Below, piece by piece: positions 1 to 7,664 of a DNA stretch of 50,688 nt; the stretch's first letter is position 1, and every line of letters starts with the position of its first letter. The DNA is from Candidatus Bathyarchaeota archaeon (GTDB taxonomy: Archaea; Thermoproteota; Bathyarchaeia; Bathyarchaeales; Bathycorpusculaceae), in NCBI GenBank assembly GCA_013388905.1, contig JACAEI010000047.1, forward strand, positions 1-50,688, read 5' to 3'. Position numbers and translations under genes: made by a program. A model generated the notes under the pieces. It made no database searches and was not told the DNA's origin. It worked only from the letters and a program-made list of their open reading frames with translations.

Positions 1-2
1 TA

Positions 3-101
3 ACACAACGAGGTATAACAGTCCTCAAATACTTCAGAGAACTAAAACAAGTCCTGCCCATTGTAGAAGAAGCAAGAAACCGTATGCCCGTACCTTACTA
101 A
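3..101 (+). CDS. C-terminal fragment of a probable winged-helix regulator
   Basis: The window opens inside a reading frame that ends with TAA and encodes about 32 residues finishing in EEARNRMPVPY. The pattern GITVLKYFRELKQVLP is typical of the last helix and tail of small archaeal winged-helix DNA-binding proteins, which commonly end shortly after a glycine-x-x-hydrophobic turn. The start lies outside the window, so no domain can be confirmed. The assignment rests on resemblance of a short tail only; it is most probably the end of a single-domain transcription regulator. Confidence 0.5.
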   Translation, partial: TQRGITVLKYFRELKQVLPIVEEARNRMPVPY

Positions 102-231
102 AACCTTTTCTCTCCTACTTCTTCACACTCGTAAACTTTTGAAAAATTCACTTCCTTACCTAATCTACAATATTCCAAGCCGAAATACATCTTTTTATCC
201 TAACAAAAACTTCTAATTCTAACAATGAAAC

Positions 232-351
232 ATGCTAGAATAAACTGCCATAACAGCAACAGCCTACACAACCGCACTATTCTTAGCCATGCTAATAACA
301 ATAATACTTCTAAGCGTCTACATGGCAAAAACCAATTCTTACCATAAGTAG
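232..351 (+). pseudogene. Membrane micro-ORF interrupted by a TAA at codon 4
   Basis: Reading from the ATG gives MLE, then TAA, then an open stretch of 35 codons in the same frame that is strongly hydrophobic (ALFLAMLITIILLSVYMAK) and ends in a polar tail. A T-rich TATA-like element (TTTTTATCC, near 191-199) sits about 35 bases upstream of the ATG, where an archaeal promoter would be for a nearly leaderless gene. The layout suggests a one-helix membrane peptide broken by a point mutation, or a sequencing error at codon 4. A restart at the in-frame ATG at 289 would give only 20 residues. The call is tentative because the frame is short. Confidence 0.3.
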
Positions 352-453
352 CTAGCGTTTATTTTAGGAATAATTATGGCTGTTTCGCAAGACTTAATAA
401 ATGCTTTATTCTCTTACCTTATCGTATACACGTAAAACACTGGGGAGACCATC

Positions 454-828
454 GTGGCTAAACAAGAAGCTCTAGGAAAAAAACCGATGCAGGTGCTTGA
501 GAAAATCCGAGAAAACCTTGAGAAGCTAAACGAAAAAATGGAAGTCATGATTGAGCTTCAGAAACACGGCAAAAAGGATCTTCAACCAATGCCTGACGCT
601 CCGTTAGATGTTATGACCTTACTTTCCATGCCTGACCACCTTAGAAAGACAGCCATGACTGTGTGCAGACTTGGACGCGCCACTGCTGAAGAAATTGCAG
701 GACAAACACATAGAGCTAGAGCTGTGGAAAGTGCCTATCTGAATCAGCTGGTTATTATGGGATACTTGAAAAAAGAAAGGAAGGGAAGAAAAGCCTACTT
801 CTACGTGGAAAGAGAGAATCAAGGGTGA
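454..828 (+). CDS. Coiled-coil / winged-helix protein paired with a ParA-type ATPase
   Basis: This 124-residue protein starts with GTG preceded by a good Shine-Dalgarno-like GGGGAGA. Residues about 12-40 are charged and heptad-like (KIRENLEKLNEKMEVMIELQ), suggesting a coiled coil. Residues about 50-120 look like a winged helix: LRKTAMTVCRLGRATAEEIAGQT, a recognition-helix-like RARAVESAYLNQLVIMGYL, then a basic wing KKERKGRKAYFYV. Its stop codon overlaps the GTG start of the ParA/MinD-like gene, so the two are almost certainly co-translated. I infer a DNA-binding partner or adaptor for the ATPase. No family name is recognised. Confidence 0.75.
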   Translation: MAKQEALGKKPMQVLEKIRENLEKLNEKMEVMIELQKHGKKDLQPMPDAPLDVMTLLSMPDHLRKTAMTVCRLGRATAEEIAGQTHRARAVESAYLNQLVIMGYLKKERKGRKAYFYVERENQG

Positions 829-1613
829 CTTTAGTGGGAAAAATAATAGCAGTACATTCGTATAAGGGTGGAACGGGCAAAACCATCCTTTCAGTGAATT
901 TGGCTGCAGCCTTCGTTAAGCACGGCAAAAAAGTGTGCTTATTAGATCTTGACTTTCGTGCCCCAAGCTTGTCTACTATTCTAAAGGATGAGAAGGTTGA
1001 ATGTTGGTTGAATGATTACTTAAATGGCGTGTGCGAAATCGACAAAGTGTTGGTAGATTTAACCGATATAACGAAAGATGCTGGCAAATTCTTTGTGGGA
1101 TTAGCTAACCCATCAACTGAAGCGATTAGGGACATGTCGGCGAAGGATAGAAAGTGGGAGATGCGAGCTTTGGGAAGGCTCTTAGCGCTTAGAGACTCGC
1201 TTCTGAACGAAAAAGGCTTTGACTACCTAATTTTCGACACCAGCCCAGGACTGCAATATTCGTCTATAAACGCTATTGTTAGCGCTGATTTGGTGCTTGT
1301 AGCAACAACCTTCGATAGATCTGATGTGGATGGAACAAGGCGTATGTTGCGTGAGCTTTACGATTTGTTTGAAAAGAAAACAGAGGTAGTTCTTAACAAG
1401 GTTTTGCACGATATTTCTTCAAAAGCTGGAAAAGAAGAAATGCAAACCATGATGAAGGACATTTATCAGGTACCATTGCTTGGCATAATACCATGCTTCT
1501 GCGACGTTCTAAAAGGTGAAGGAAACATAATTTTCGCACGTGAAAAACCAGAGCATCCATTTACAAAGATTCTGGACGAAATAGCAAACCGTATTGATAA
1601 GAATACTTTGTAA
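825..1613 (+). CDS. ParA/MinD-family P-loop ATPase
   Basis: The 262-residue product carries the deviant Walker A motif of the ParA/MinD/SIMIBI class (YKGGTGKT, residues 13-20, with the signature lysine at 14), a conserved aspartate in LLDLDFRAPS near 40, and a Walker B-like LIFDTSPG near 137. The GTG start overlaps the stop of the winged-helix gene (GTGA); an in-frame GTG three codons later is an alternative. ParA-like ATPases of this class position DNA, membranes or large complexes. No amphipathic membrane-targeting helix of MinD type is obvious at the C-terminus. The coupling to a DNA-binding-like protein suggests plasmid- or chromosome-associated partitioning, or regulation, rather than septum placement; this is inference. 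Confidence 0.85.
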   Translation: MTLVGKIIAVHSYKGGTGKTILSVNLAAAFVKHGKKVCLLDLDFRAPSLSTILKDEKVECWLNDYLNGVCEIDKVLVDLTDITKDAGKFFVGLANPSTEAIRDMSAKDRKWEMRALGRLLALRDSLLNEKGFDYLIFDTSPGLQYSSINAIVSADLVLVATTFDRSDVDGTRRMLRELYDLFEKKTEVVLNKVLHDISSKAGKEEMQTMMKDIYQVPLLGIIPCFCDVLKGEGNIIFAREKPEHPFTKILDEIANRIDKNTL

Positions 1614-1617
1614 ACGT

Positions 1618-1737
1618 TTAATGTACTGCAATCTTGTTTATAAGCTGGTATACCTTGCAAGTTCTGCATTTGTCGTAATCGTTTTCGCTGCATTGATTGC
1701 AAATTATGCGATTTAATTCCCTAATTTCGTTGGTCAT
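1618..1737 (-). CDS. 39-residue four-cysteine (zinc-binding-like) micro-protein
   Basis: An intact minus-strand frame encodes MTNEIRELNRIICNQCSEND followed by a second pair CRTC, so cysteines 13, 16, 24 and 27 form CX2C-X7-CX2C, a spacing suited to a small zinc knuckle. A TATA-like box (TTTTTATA on the minus strand, forward 1759-1766) lies about 25 bases before the ATG, and GGAG occurs in the short leader. The gene is convergent with the ParA-like gene, its stop only 4 bases from that gene's stop. Small zinc-finger proteins of 40-80 residues are common in archaea and are often regulatory or RNA/protein-binding. No family is recognised. Confidence 0.6.
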   Translation of the reverse strand: MTNEIRELNRIICNQCSENDYDKCRTCKVYQLINKIAVH

Positions 1738-1758
1738 CCCACGTGCTCCTGTCTCACA

Positions 1759-1766
1759 TATAAAAA
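1759..1766 (-). promoter_or_regulatory. TATA box for the four-cysteine micro-protein
   Basis: Read on the minus strand this is TTTTTATA, about 22-28 bases before the ATG at 1737, the distance expected for an almost leaderless archaeal transcript. It supports the micro-protein as a real gene. Confidence 0.45.
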
Positions 1767-1847
1767 ACTTTGAAATCGTATATACCATATTCCCATTCCG
1801 AAATATTCAAGGAAAAGCATGAATTTTACAATTTTTCTACAATTTAT

Positions 1848-1957
1848 GGTGAGCTCGCGCATTCTTGGGAACCCTCGCCATTCTGCAAAGCGAAAGTGTT
1901 CCTCTCAAGATCCCAATCATTTTGGGTTCATAGGGGCCAGAGTCGTCATCGCCCACC
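1848..1957. ncRNA. Candidate structured RNA in a GC-rich spacer
   Basis: This island is visibly richer in G and C than the flanking AT-rich spacer and has no convincing reading frame. Its ends can pair (GGTGAGC at 1848-1854 with GCCCACC at 1951-1957, one A-C mismatch). Inside are local hairpins: TCGC with GCGA around CATTCTGCAAA, and CCCAA with TTGGG around TCATT. A TATA-like CGTATATACC lies near 1777 upstream on the plus strand. In AT-rich archaeal genomes such islands are often stable RNAs, but I recognise no family (not tRNA, SRP or RNase P by motif), and the strand is uncertain. Confidence 0.25.
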
Positions 1958-2019
1958 ATGCAAAATTAACGTAGACTTAAATAAAAAGCTATAGCCCTAT
2001 TCTAAACTGCTGAACAGTC

Positions 2020-3003
2020 ATGCTTAAACACATTCGCGTTGTTCCTTTAGCTGCTGAAAGCCTTGGCGTACGATCCATGAGCACTTACATAGAAACCAAA
2101 GATGTTAAAATCCTGCTGGATGCTGGAGTATCACTTTGTCCTGACCGTTTTCGGTTGCCGCCACATCCATTAGAATTCAAGGCTATAGAAGAAGCACGTA
2201 GGCGAATAGCCGATGCAGCTGAGAAGGCTGAGGTTGTGACAATAAGCCATTACCATTTCGACCATCACACGCCTTCATATGAGGATTGGCTGAGCAACTG
2301 GACTGAGGAGGATAAAACAGCCAAACAAATCTATGAAGGCAAAACTGTTTTGATGAAGAATCCTAAAGAAAAAATTAATTTTAGCCAAAGGCGAAGGGGA
2401 TGGATGTTCCAAAAAACAGGTGGAAAATATGCGCGGAAACTCGAGGTCGCAGACCACAAAACATTTGTTTTTGGCAACACAAAAGTGAAGTTTTCAGAGC
2501 CCGTTTTTCACGGACCAGAAAACTTGGCTTTAGGATGGGTTTTAATGATAACAATTGAGTATGAAGAAGAAAAGTTCATGTTTGCACCAGACGTTCAAGG
2601 ACCAATGTCAGCACATACGCTTAAACTAATTCTTAGTGAGAAGCCTTCATTGCTAATGGTTGGCGGCCCACCCATATATCTAGCGGGATTCAAAGTTGAC
2701 AATACGCAAATCCAAGTTGGGCTAACTAACTTAGCGACGGTTGTTAAGGCTGTACCAAACGTAATTCTTGAGCATCATATTTTGAGAGACGAAAACTGGC
2801 TCAAAATGGCAAAACCATTTTACGATAAGTCTTGTAAGACTAGCTGCAAAGTATTGACAGCAGCCGAGTTTTTGGGAAGAAAAAACTTGTTTCTGGAAGC
2901 CATGCGGAAAAAGCTTTTCGGAGAAAAACCACCATCGATAGAGTTTGAGAAGTGGATGCATGGGGGTCTCAAAACAAAAAAGCACTTTAAGCCGCCCTTA
3001 TGA
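2020..3003 (+). CDS. UPF0282-family metallo-beta-lactamase-fold hydrolase
   Basis: The 327-residue protein opens with VVPLAAESLGVRSMSTYIET and carries the metal-binding signature HYHFDHH (H77, H79, D81, H82), both characteristic of the archaeal UPF0282 group of metallo-beta-lactamase-fold proteins. The distal histidine and aspartate motifs VFHGPE and FAPDVQGP follow, and LEHHILRD near residue 250 may complete the metal site. Length matches the family. The substrate is unknown; relatives of this fold hydrolyse phosphodiesters or thioesters, and no secretion signal is present, so it should be cytoplasmic. It stands alone, convergent with the chelatase gene and separated from it by 20 bases. Confidence 0.85.
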   Translation: MLKHIRVVPLAAESLGVRSMSTYIETKDVKILLDAGVSLCPDRFRLPPHPLEFKAIEEARRRIADAAEKAEVVTISHYHFDHHTPSYEDWLSNWTEEDKTAKQIYEGKTVLMKNPKEKINFSQRRRGWMFQKTGGKYARKLEVADHKTFVFGNTKVKFSEPVFHGPENLALGWVLMITIEYEEEKFMFAPDVQGPMSAHTLKLILSEKPSLLMVGGPPIYLAGFKVDNTQIQVGLTNLATVVKAVPNVILEHHILRDENWLKMAKPFYDKSCKTSCKVLTAAEFLGRKNLFLEAMRKKLFGEKPPSIEFEKWMHGGLKTKKHFKPPL

Positions 3004-3023
3004 TTATTCTTTCATGTTTTGGT

Positions 3024-5426
3024 TTATGCAAATTCTGAATTTGACACTATTTTGCTCTGCTCTTCCTTTATCCATTCAATCATGTCCCTAACCATTTCGG
3101 TTTTTGATGCGACTCTGCCGACAGTATGGTGACTCCCACTAGTAATCGCTGCTATGATTTGAGTGACGGCAAAACCATATGTTTCGTGACCATATAAGTG
3201 CGGATTAGTGTTCACTATTATTGTTTGTATGCCTTCACGCTTAATAATTTTTGAAACAGCCATAACATCTTTTACAGCTAAATCTTCATACTCTCTGACG
3301 ATGACGCGTGGTTCTTCTATTTGCCGAACCACACCAGTTTCTAAACTCCTTTTCAGTGGGACGTTAGCGCCTCCATCTGTTATTATGACCATGGTTGGTA
3401 TTGTGGAGGAATCTCTTCTTTTGGCTTCTTTCAAGACTTCCCAGGCTTTTAGCATTCCAGTGGCAAGTGGCGTGTATCCGCTTATCCGTAGATTTACAAG
3501 TTTGTTGGCTACAACCCTTAGGTTCGTTATTGGATGCTGAACAACAACAGCGCCCATTCCTTTTAGGGCAACTATGCCCACACGGTCTCTGAATCTGTAT
3601 GCGTCGCTGTGAAGCTTAAGCAAAGCCTCCTTTATGGCTTCGAGATTAAGAAGCATGGACCCACTTAAATCAACAACAAAAATCATGGTTAACGACGCTT
3701 TATATAACCTCAATTTTTCGCGAACATCTTCTAAGTCAATTTTTAACGCTGTTTCTGGAGATTTTTTGCGATGCTTCTGTTTTTTGGCTGCTTCACGGAT
3801 GGTTGCAGGAATATAGATGTCAACTGGTTTTCCATGAGGAATTTTCCACCCATAAGGTTTACCTCTGTGAAGAGTAGTTACTGCTTGAGCGCGTTTTCCT
3901 GCATAAACCGTCTGCTTGCTGGCTTTAATCTTTCCCATTTTTAGAAAAAACTTTGATGGTGAAACGACTTTTTTCTCATAGCTTGTCAGAAAGGGATATC
4001 CCTTTGATATATCAGATAACTGAGCTACGTCACTAACCGTTGGATACCCTTTACCTTTTTTCATTTCAGCCTTCTCTTCATAAATTTCTCCTCTAAGTTT
4101 ACTACTGCCAAGCTGTACTGCATCAAAAACTGGAGCATTTTTTGGGCTCTTTTTCAGCCTTTTAGCTATTCCCCAAACACCTCCAGTGAACCTGCTTAAT
4201 AAAAAGTAAAGCTGAAGTGTTAATTTTTGGATTTTTTTGAGGCGGCTTTGTTTTTCTCCCATTTTCTTAGCAAGTTCTTCTTCTTTTTCCGTGGCGTCTT
4301 TTTTAACCCAGAAAGCAGCTCTGCCTTTTAGAATACCTCCTTTTTCAGCCTTTTTTTTGGTTGTTTCTCCAGTTTTTTCAAATTGAAACAGCTTCTTGGC
4401 TGTTGTAATGATAACTTCTTTAATTTCCTCTGGTGTTGCTGGTTCTAGGAAACCGCCTTCACGGGTTCTGTGGCTTAAAGCCAAGTCGGCTGCAACTAAA
4501 ACGTCGTCTAAAGTCACTTGGGTTCTGTCTTCAAAGGCGGCAAGTGCTGACGCTGCTTTTGCGATTACTATGTCTGGACGCAATCCGTCAACTTTCAAGT
4601 CAATACATGTCTTGCTAATCATCTCAAGAAAATCCTCAGAGACAACCACGTCTTTCAGCAAAGCTTTGGCTTTAGCTATCCTGTTTCGGAGTTCCTCCTG
4701 CAATGGCGCGTATTTTTCATAAAATTTTTCTGGGTCAGTTTCAAATTCCATATTTCTTTTAACAACATCGGTTCTATGTTGCACAGAATCTATCCTTTCC
4801 ACATTAACAGATAGAGGAAATCGGTCGAGAAGCTGGGGTCGTAACTCGCCCTCTTCCGGGTTCATTGTTCCAATAAAAATAAAACGAGAAGGATGGCTAA
4901 CGGAAATGCCTTCTCTTTCAACTATATTCCACCCAGTAGCAGCAGCATCCAACAAATCGTCAGCAATGTGATCCGGCAGCAAGTTAACTTCGTCCACATA
5001 TAAAATGTTCTGATTTGCATCTGCAAGAATTCCAGGTTCTAGTGCTTCTATTCCATATTTTATAGCTTTTTCCACATCTAGACTTCCAACAACTCTGTCT
5101 TCTGTGGCACCTAAGGGTAAGTCGACAACAACCATTTCCTTCTCTTCAACTGGTAGCTTTTCGCCTTTGTTGTATCTTGTGCTACATATGGGGCACATGT
5201 TGGATGGGTCGATAGGGCTACAGTTGAAGGGGCAATCTTTAACCACTTTTATTTTTGGCAATATATCCGTTAAAGCCCTGACAATGGTGGTTTTTCCAGA
5301 ACCTTTTGGCCCTCTTATGAGTAGACCGCCGATTTTCGGGTTGATGGCGTTTATTAAAATTGCAAGCTTAAGCTTGTCCAAGTCCACAACTGCTGAAAAG
5401 GGAAAAACCAGCCTTTTCCTCTGCAT
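3024..5426 (-). CDS. Fused ChlI/ChlD-type chelatase AAA+ ATPase with vWA domain
   Basis: This 800-residue protein joins an N-terminal MoxR/ChlI-like AAA+ module to a C-terminal von Willebrand A domain. Visible are Walker A GPKGSGKT (39-46), Walker [14 protein letters not shown] (141-153), sensor-type [20 protein letters not shown], and a vWA metal site DLSGSM starting at D586 with a later TPLATG and TDGGA. Four cysteines (65, 69, 78, 81) between Walker A and B suggest a zinc-binding insertion. The middle is lysine-rich and low complexity. Fused I/D proteins work with a large CobN/ChlH-like subunit to insert Mg or Co into a tetrapyrrole; that subunit is not in this window. Cobaltochelatase is the likelier role in a non-photosynthetic archaeon, which is inference. 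Confidence 0.85.
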   Translation of the reverse strand: MQRKRLVFPFSAVVDLDKLKLAILINAINPKIGGLLIRGPKGSGKTTIVRALTDILPKIKVVKDCPFNCSPIDPSNMCPICSTRYNKGEKLPVEEKEMVVVDLPLGATEDRVVGSLDVEKAIKYGIEALEPGILADANQNILYVDEVNLLPDHIADDLLDAAATGWNIVEREGISVSHPSRFIFIGTMNPEEGELRPQLLDRFPLSVNVERIDSVQHRTDVVKRNMEFETDPEKFYEKYAPLQEELRNRIAKAKALLKDVVVSEDFLEMISKTCIDLKVDGLRPDIVIAKAASALAAFEDRTQVTLDDVLVAADLALSHRTREGGFLEPATPEEIKEVIITTAKKLFQFEKTGETTKKKAEKGGILKGRAAFWVKKDATEKEEELAKKMGEKQSRLKKIQKLTLQLYFLLSRFTGGVWGIAKRLKKSPKNAPVFDAVQLGSSKLRGEIYEEKAEMKKGKGYPTVSDVAQLSDISKGYPFLTSYEKKVVSPSKFFLKMGKIKASKQTVYAGKRAQAVTTLHRGKPYGWKIPHGKPVDIYIPATIREAAKKQKHRKKSPETALKIDLEDVREKLRLYKASLTMIFVVDLSGSMLLNLEAIKEALLKLHSDAYRFRDRVGIVALKGMGAVVVQHPITNLRVVANKLVNLRISGYTPLATGMLKAWEVLKEAKRRDSSTIPTMVIITDGGANVPLKRSLETGVVRQIEEPRVIVREYEDLAVKDVMAVSKIIKREGIQTIIVNTNPHLYGHETYGFAVTQIIAAITSGSHHTVGRVASKTEMVRDMIEWIKEEQSKIVSNSEFA

Positions 5427-5601
5427 TTAATCGACAGCCCCGCTTATTTAGGAATAAAAAGGCAAGTTTACACCTATTAGTCTTTACCCATTTTCTCTTT
5501 TCAAGGAGTACATTTCTAAGTAAAAAAGAGAAATATAAGGGAATAATGTTAAAACGAATATTTTTTATACACACTTAGTCTTCCTTTGGTAATCAATTGT
5601 G

Positions 5602-5705
5602 TGGGGCCGGGGCCGGGATTTGAACCCGGGCGCTAGGCTTGCTGCCAAACCTTCATCAAAGCTAGTCCACAGGCCTATAGGCTACCAGGCTACCTCACCC
5701 CGGCC
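5602..5705 (-). tRNA. tRNA-His(GTG) with intron; CCA encoded
   Basis: The minus strand folds into a full cloverleaf: acceptor GCCGGGG/CCCCGGC, a D stem AGGT/GCCT, anticodon stem TAGGC/GCCTA, and a T arm CCGGG-TTCAAAT-CCCGG. The anticodon is GTG preceded by T33. Two tRNA-His identity features are present: an encoded extra G at position -1 and C at discriminator position 73. The 3' CCA is encoded at 5602-5604. The anticodon loop is interrupted between positions 37 and 38 by a 27-base intron. The variable loop has only four bases. Confidence 0.93.
5640..5666 (-). other. tRNA-His intron with canonical bulge-helix-bulge splice site
   Basis: The precursor forms a textbook BHB motif: the four-base helix CTGT (positions 32-35 of the tRNA) with GCAG (in the intron) is flanked by the three-base bulges GGA and CAA, each cut after its second base. 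This fixes the intron as 27 bases beginning ACTAGC and ending GCAGCA. It would be removed by the archaeal splicing endonuclease. Confidence 0.88.
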
Positions 5706-5800
5706 ATGTGTCAGAGCATGTATCTTTTGAAAGTGTATGATTCTAGACATAAAGGTGTCGCTGTTAACTTTGAAAAAATTTGTTTAGCCCTTTGTAGTGT

Positions 5801-6919
5801 CTATACTTGGGGCATTCTAGATTTTACTTTTTGCTGTAACATGTCCATGTGGTTTTTGTGGTCATACATCCATGTTTTGTCTTTGAAGAATTCGCCCGAA
5901 AAAGTCTGTCTTGACCTTATCCTTAAATCTTGTATGACGTATCTGTAGCTTCTTATTAATTGCATTTCTGCCATTTTAGACAGGGTGTCAACGAATTTTC
6001 GGAATTCGTCTATTGGAAGAAAAACTTCAAAGAGAAGTGCATTTTGTCCAAGAATTTTACCCATTGTAAGAATGAAAAATTTGTTAAGCAAAGAATTTGC
6101 GAACTTGGCGAACATTGTGTAATCGTGAAAACTGACTATAAAATAAGCCATGACAAAAGGCGTATCACCGTATCTCATCACGAAGATATCATATCCTTCG
6201 ATTAAATTTTTCCCAATCAAATGCTCTTTGTAATGAAATTGAGCCAATTGTCGACTTATACCAATACCTTTAGCTATTTCACTAATGTTTCTAGTGGCGT
6301 CGGCTTCCAACCACATAAGCGCTTGAATGTCTATCTTATCTGCATTAACAGCATAGGATTCTGGCTCCATCAAAGTGTAAGGCAAACTAGTCGTTTGCGT
6401 TTCTATCTCTTTTAACCAAGCATTCCATTGAAAGATCCAACTTTTTTCTTTACTATCAAACCATTCAGATGTTATGCGTCCGCCCTGAAAGCAAGTTGAC
6501 CAATAGATTTTAGTGCTTTTCGCAACTTTTAGGCGTCGCAGTTCATGTATAAATTCTTCAAATTCTTCACAGTGACGTGCTGGAACTGCGTAAATAGCTG
6601 TGCAGCCTTCACCCATTCCGTAAGATCTACAAACATAAAGCCAAAATCCATTAACCTTTAAACAATCGAAAAGCAGCTGCTCCATTCCTGGATATGCCTT
6701 TGTAACAACAAAAGCTTTCTTTAAACCTAGTTTCGTGTGGTAAACAGACGTGTACATTCTCAAAAAAATTTGAGGATTGGATTGCATTCGTCTTACCCGA
6801 AACTCCAACGTATGACGAGGTATACCGACAACTCTTGCAATTTGCGAAAGGTTCCTCGGGCCGAACTCGCATAGTGTATGCAGTATTTTGACGTCGAGAG
6901 CATTCAACAGCTTACGCAT
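5801..6919 (-). CDS. Lrp/AsnC-like regulator with two helix-turn-helix units
   Basis: The 372-residue protein has an N-terminal HTH (LDVKILHTLCEFGPRNLSQI followed by ARVVGIPRHTLEFRVRRM, about residues 8-45) and a second one near the middle (KIDIQALMWLEADATRNISE then IAKGIGISRQLAQFHYKEHL). Each HTH is followed by an alpha/beta stretch reminiscent of an Lrp-type ligand-binding region. The architecture looks like an internal duplication. No enzymatic motif is visible. It is probably a transcription regulator of the archaeal Lrp/winged-helix type; its effector and targets are unknown. It is preceded by the gene for a short secreted protein on the same strand. Confidence 0.75.
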   Translation of the reverse strand: MRKLLNALDVKILHTLCEFGPRNLSQIARVVGIPRHTLEFRVRRMQSNPQIFLRMYTSVYHTKLGLKKAFVVTKAYPGMEQLLFDCLKVNGFWLYVCRSYGMGEGCTAIYAVPARHCEEFEEFIHELRRLKVAKSTKIYWSTCFQGGRITSEWFDSKEKSWIFQWNAWLKEIETQTTSLPYTLMEPESYAVNADKIDIQALMWLEADATRNISEIAKGIGISRQLAQFHYKEHLIGKNLIEGYDIFVMRYGDTPFVMAYFIVSFHDYTMFAKFANSLLNKFFILTMGKILGQNALLFEVFLPIDEFRKFVDTLSKMAEMQLIRSYRYVIQDLRIRSRQTFSGEFFKDKTWMYDHKNHMDMLQQKVKSRMPQV

Positions 6920-6978
6920 TGGATTTCCCTTAACTCTTTAAGCCTAATAGTATTTACATGGCTTTTGCTTCTTATTTT

Positions 6979-7179
6979 TTACGTAGGACCGCCAGGAGAG
7001 TCTATTGGAAATCCATTTGGCTGGACAAATTTGTCATTTATTTGGACTGTGCCATAAGAACTAGCAACATCACTATTGCTGTCACCGTTATCGACTTGAA
7101 TGCTTGAGCTAACAACAGCTAAAGTTGTGAAAGCTGCGAAAATGGCAAGGAAAATTAACATTATAGCTTTTGCTTTCAT
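6979..7179 (-). CDS. Small secreted or membrane-anchored protein
   Basis: The ATG chosen here follows a perfect Shine-Dalgarno GGAGGTGA at a good spacing, so the longer in-frame extension upstream is rejected. The 66-residue product begins MKAKAIMLIFLAIFAAFTTL, a clear signal peptide or anchor, and then has a short polar tail rich in Asp, Ser and Asn ending PIDSPGGPT. No domain is recognised. It lies 59 bases upstream of the Lrp-like regulator on the same strand and might be co-transcribed with it. Confidence 0.65.
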   Translation of the reverse strand: MKAKAIMLIFLAIFAAFTTLAVVSSSIQVDNGDSNSDVASSYGTVQINDKFVQPNGFPIDSPGGPT

Positions 7180-7355
7180 AAAATCACCTCCATTTTTTAT
7201 ATTTTTGCAAAAAATCAAAACTTTCAGTGAAATAAGAAAATTTACGCGTGCATGTTGCGACATACATTTTTATATTTTTACATCAAAGTGAAGGAAAAAT
7301 GCAAAAAAGTAAAATACACCTAGCAATAGAATGACGGTAAACGGTCGAACTTGAA

Positions 7356-7559
7356 ATGGTAAAACACGAAACTTACGTAAAAACCAATTTAAAAACTTTA
7401 GAAAAACCATGTGGACAATGCAGAAAATCAACAATAGCCAAAAAATCATGTCTTAAATGTGGAAGAATTATATGCGATAACTGTGCAAAGTTTAACATGG
7501 AAGACAGATACTGCCCTGCTTGTTTTGAAAAAATAAAGACATTGTACAAACTTGTCTGA
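7356..7559 (+). CDS. Eight-cysteine small zinc-binding protein
   Basis: This 67-residue protein has cysteines at 19, 22, 32, 35, 40, 43, 53 and 56 (CX2C-X9-CX2C-X4-CX2C-X9-CX2C), enough for two zinc sites in a cross-brace or B-box/treble-clef-like arrangement; the segment CLKCGRIICDNCAKFN is reminiscent of FYVE/RING-like knuckles. The N-terminus is basic. A TATA-like run TTTTTATATTTTTA lies at 7267-7279, about 80 bases upstream. It may be a protein- or RNA-binding adaptor; no specific family is recognised. Confidence 0.7.
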   Translation: MVKHETYVKTNLKTLEKPCGQCRKSTIAKKSCLKCGRIICDNCAKFNMEDRYCPACFEKIKTLYKLV

Positions 7560-7664
7560 AACACGATTCTTGTATAATTAACGTGGAAAGAGCATTTCGT
7601 ACGTAGTTAAGCCTTTATCCTAGAGATTCCACAATCCCTATTTCACAAATAGGATGAAGGATCA

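Noticed and set aside
376-435. 19-codon frame MAVSQDLINALFSYLIVYT before the winged-helix gene
   Set aside because: Too short, no ribosome site, and its middle coincides with the AT-rich promoter region of the next gene.
1770-1994. Plus-strand open frame of 74 codons in the spacer before the UPF0282 gene
   Set aside because: No ribosome site, odd amino-acid mix (many Ser, His, Arg), and it overlaps the self-complementary GC-rich island, which explains the sequence better.
5706-5948. Plus-strand open frame next to the tRNA
   Set aside because: It runs antisense into the end of the Lrp-like regulator and has no promoter or Shine-Dalgarno.
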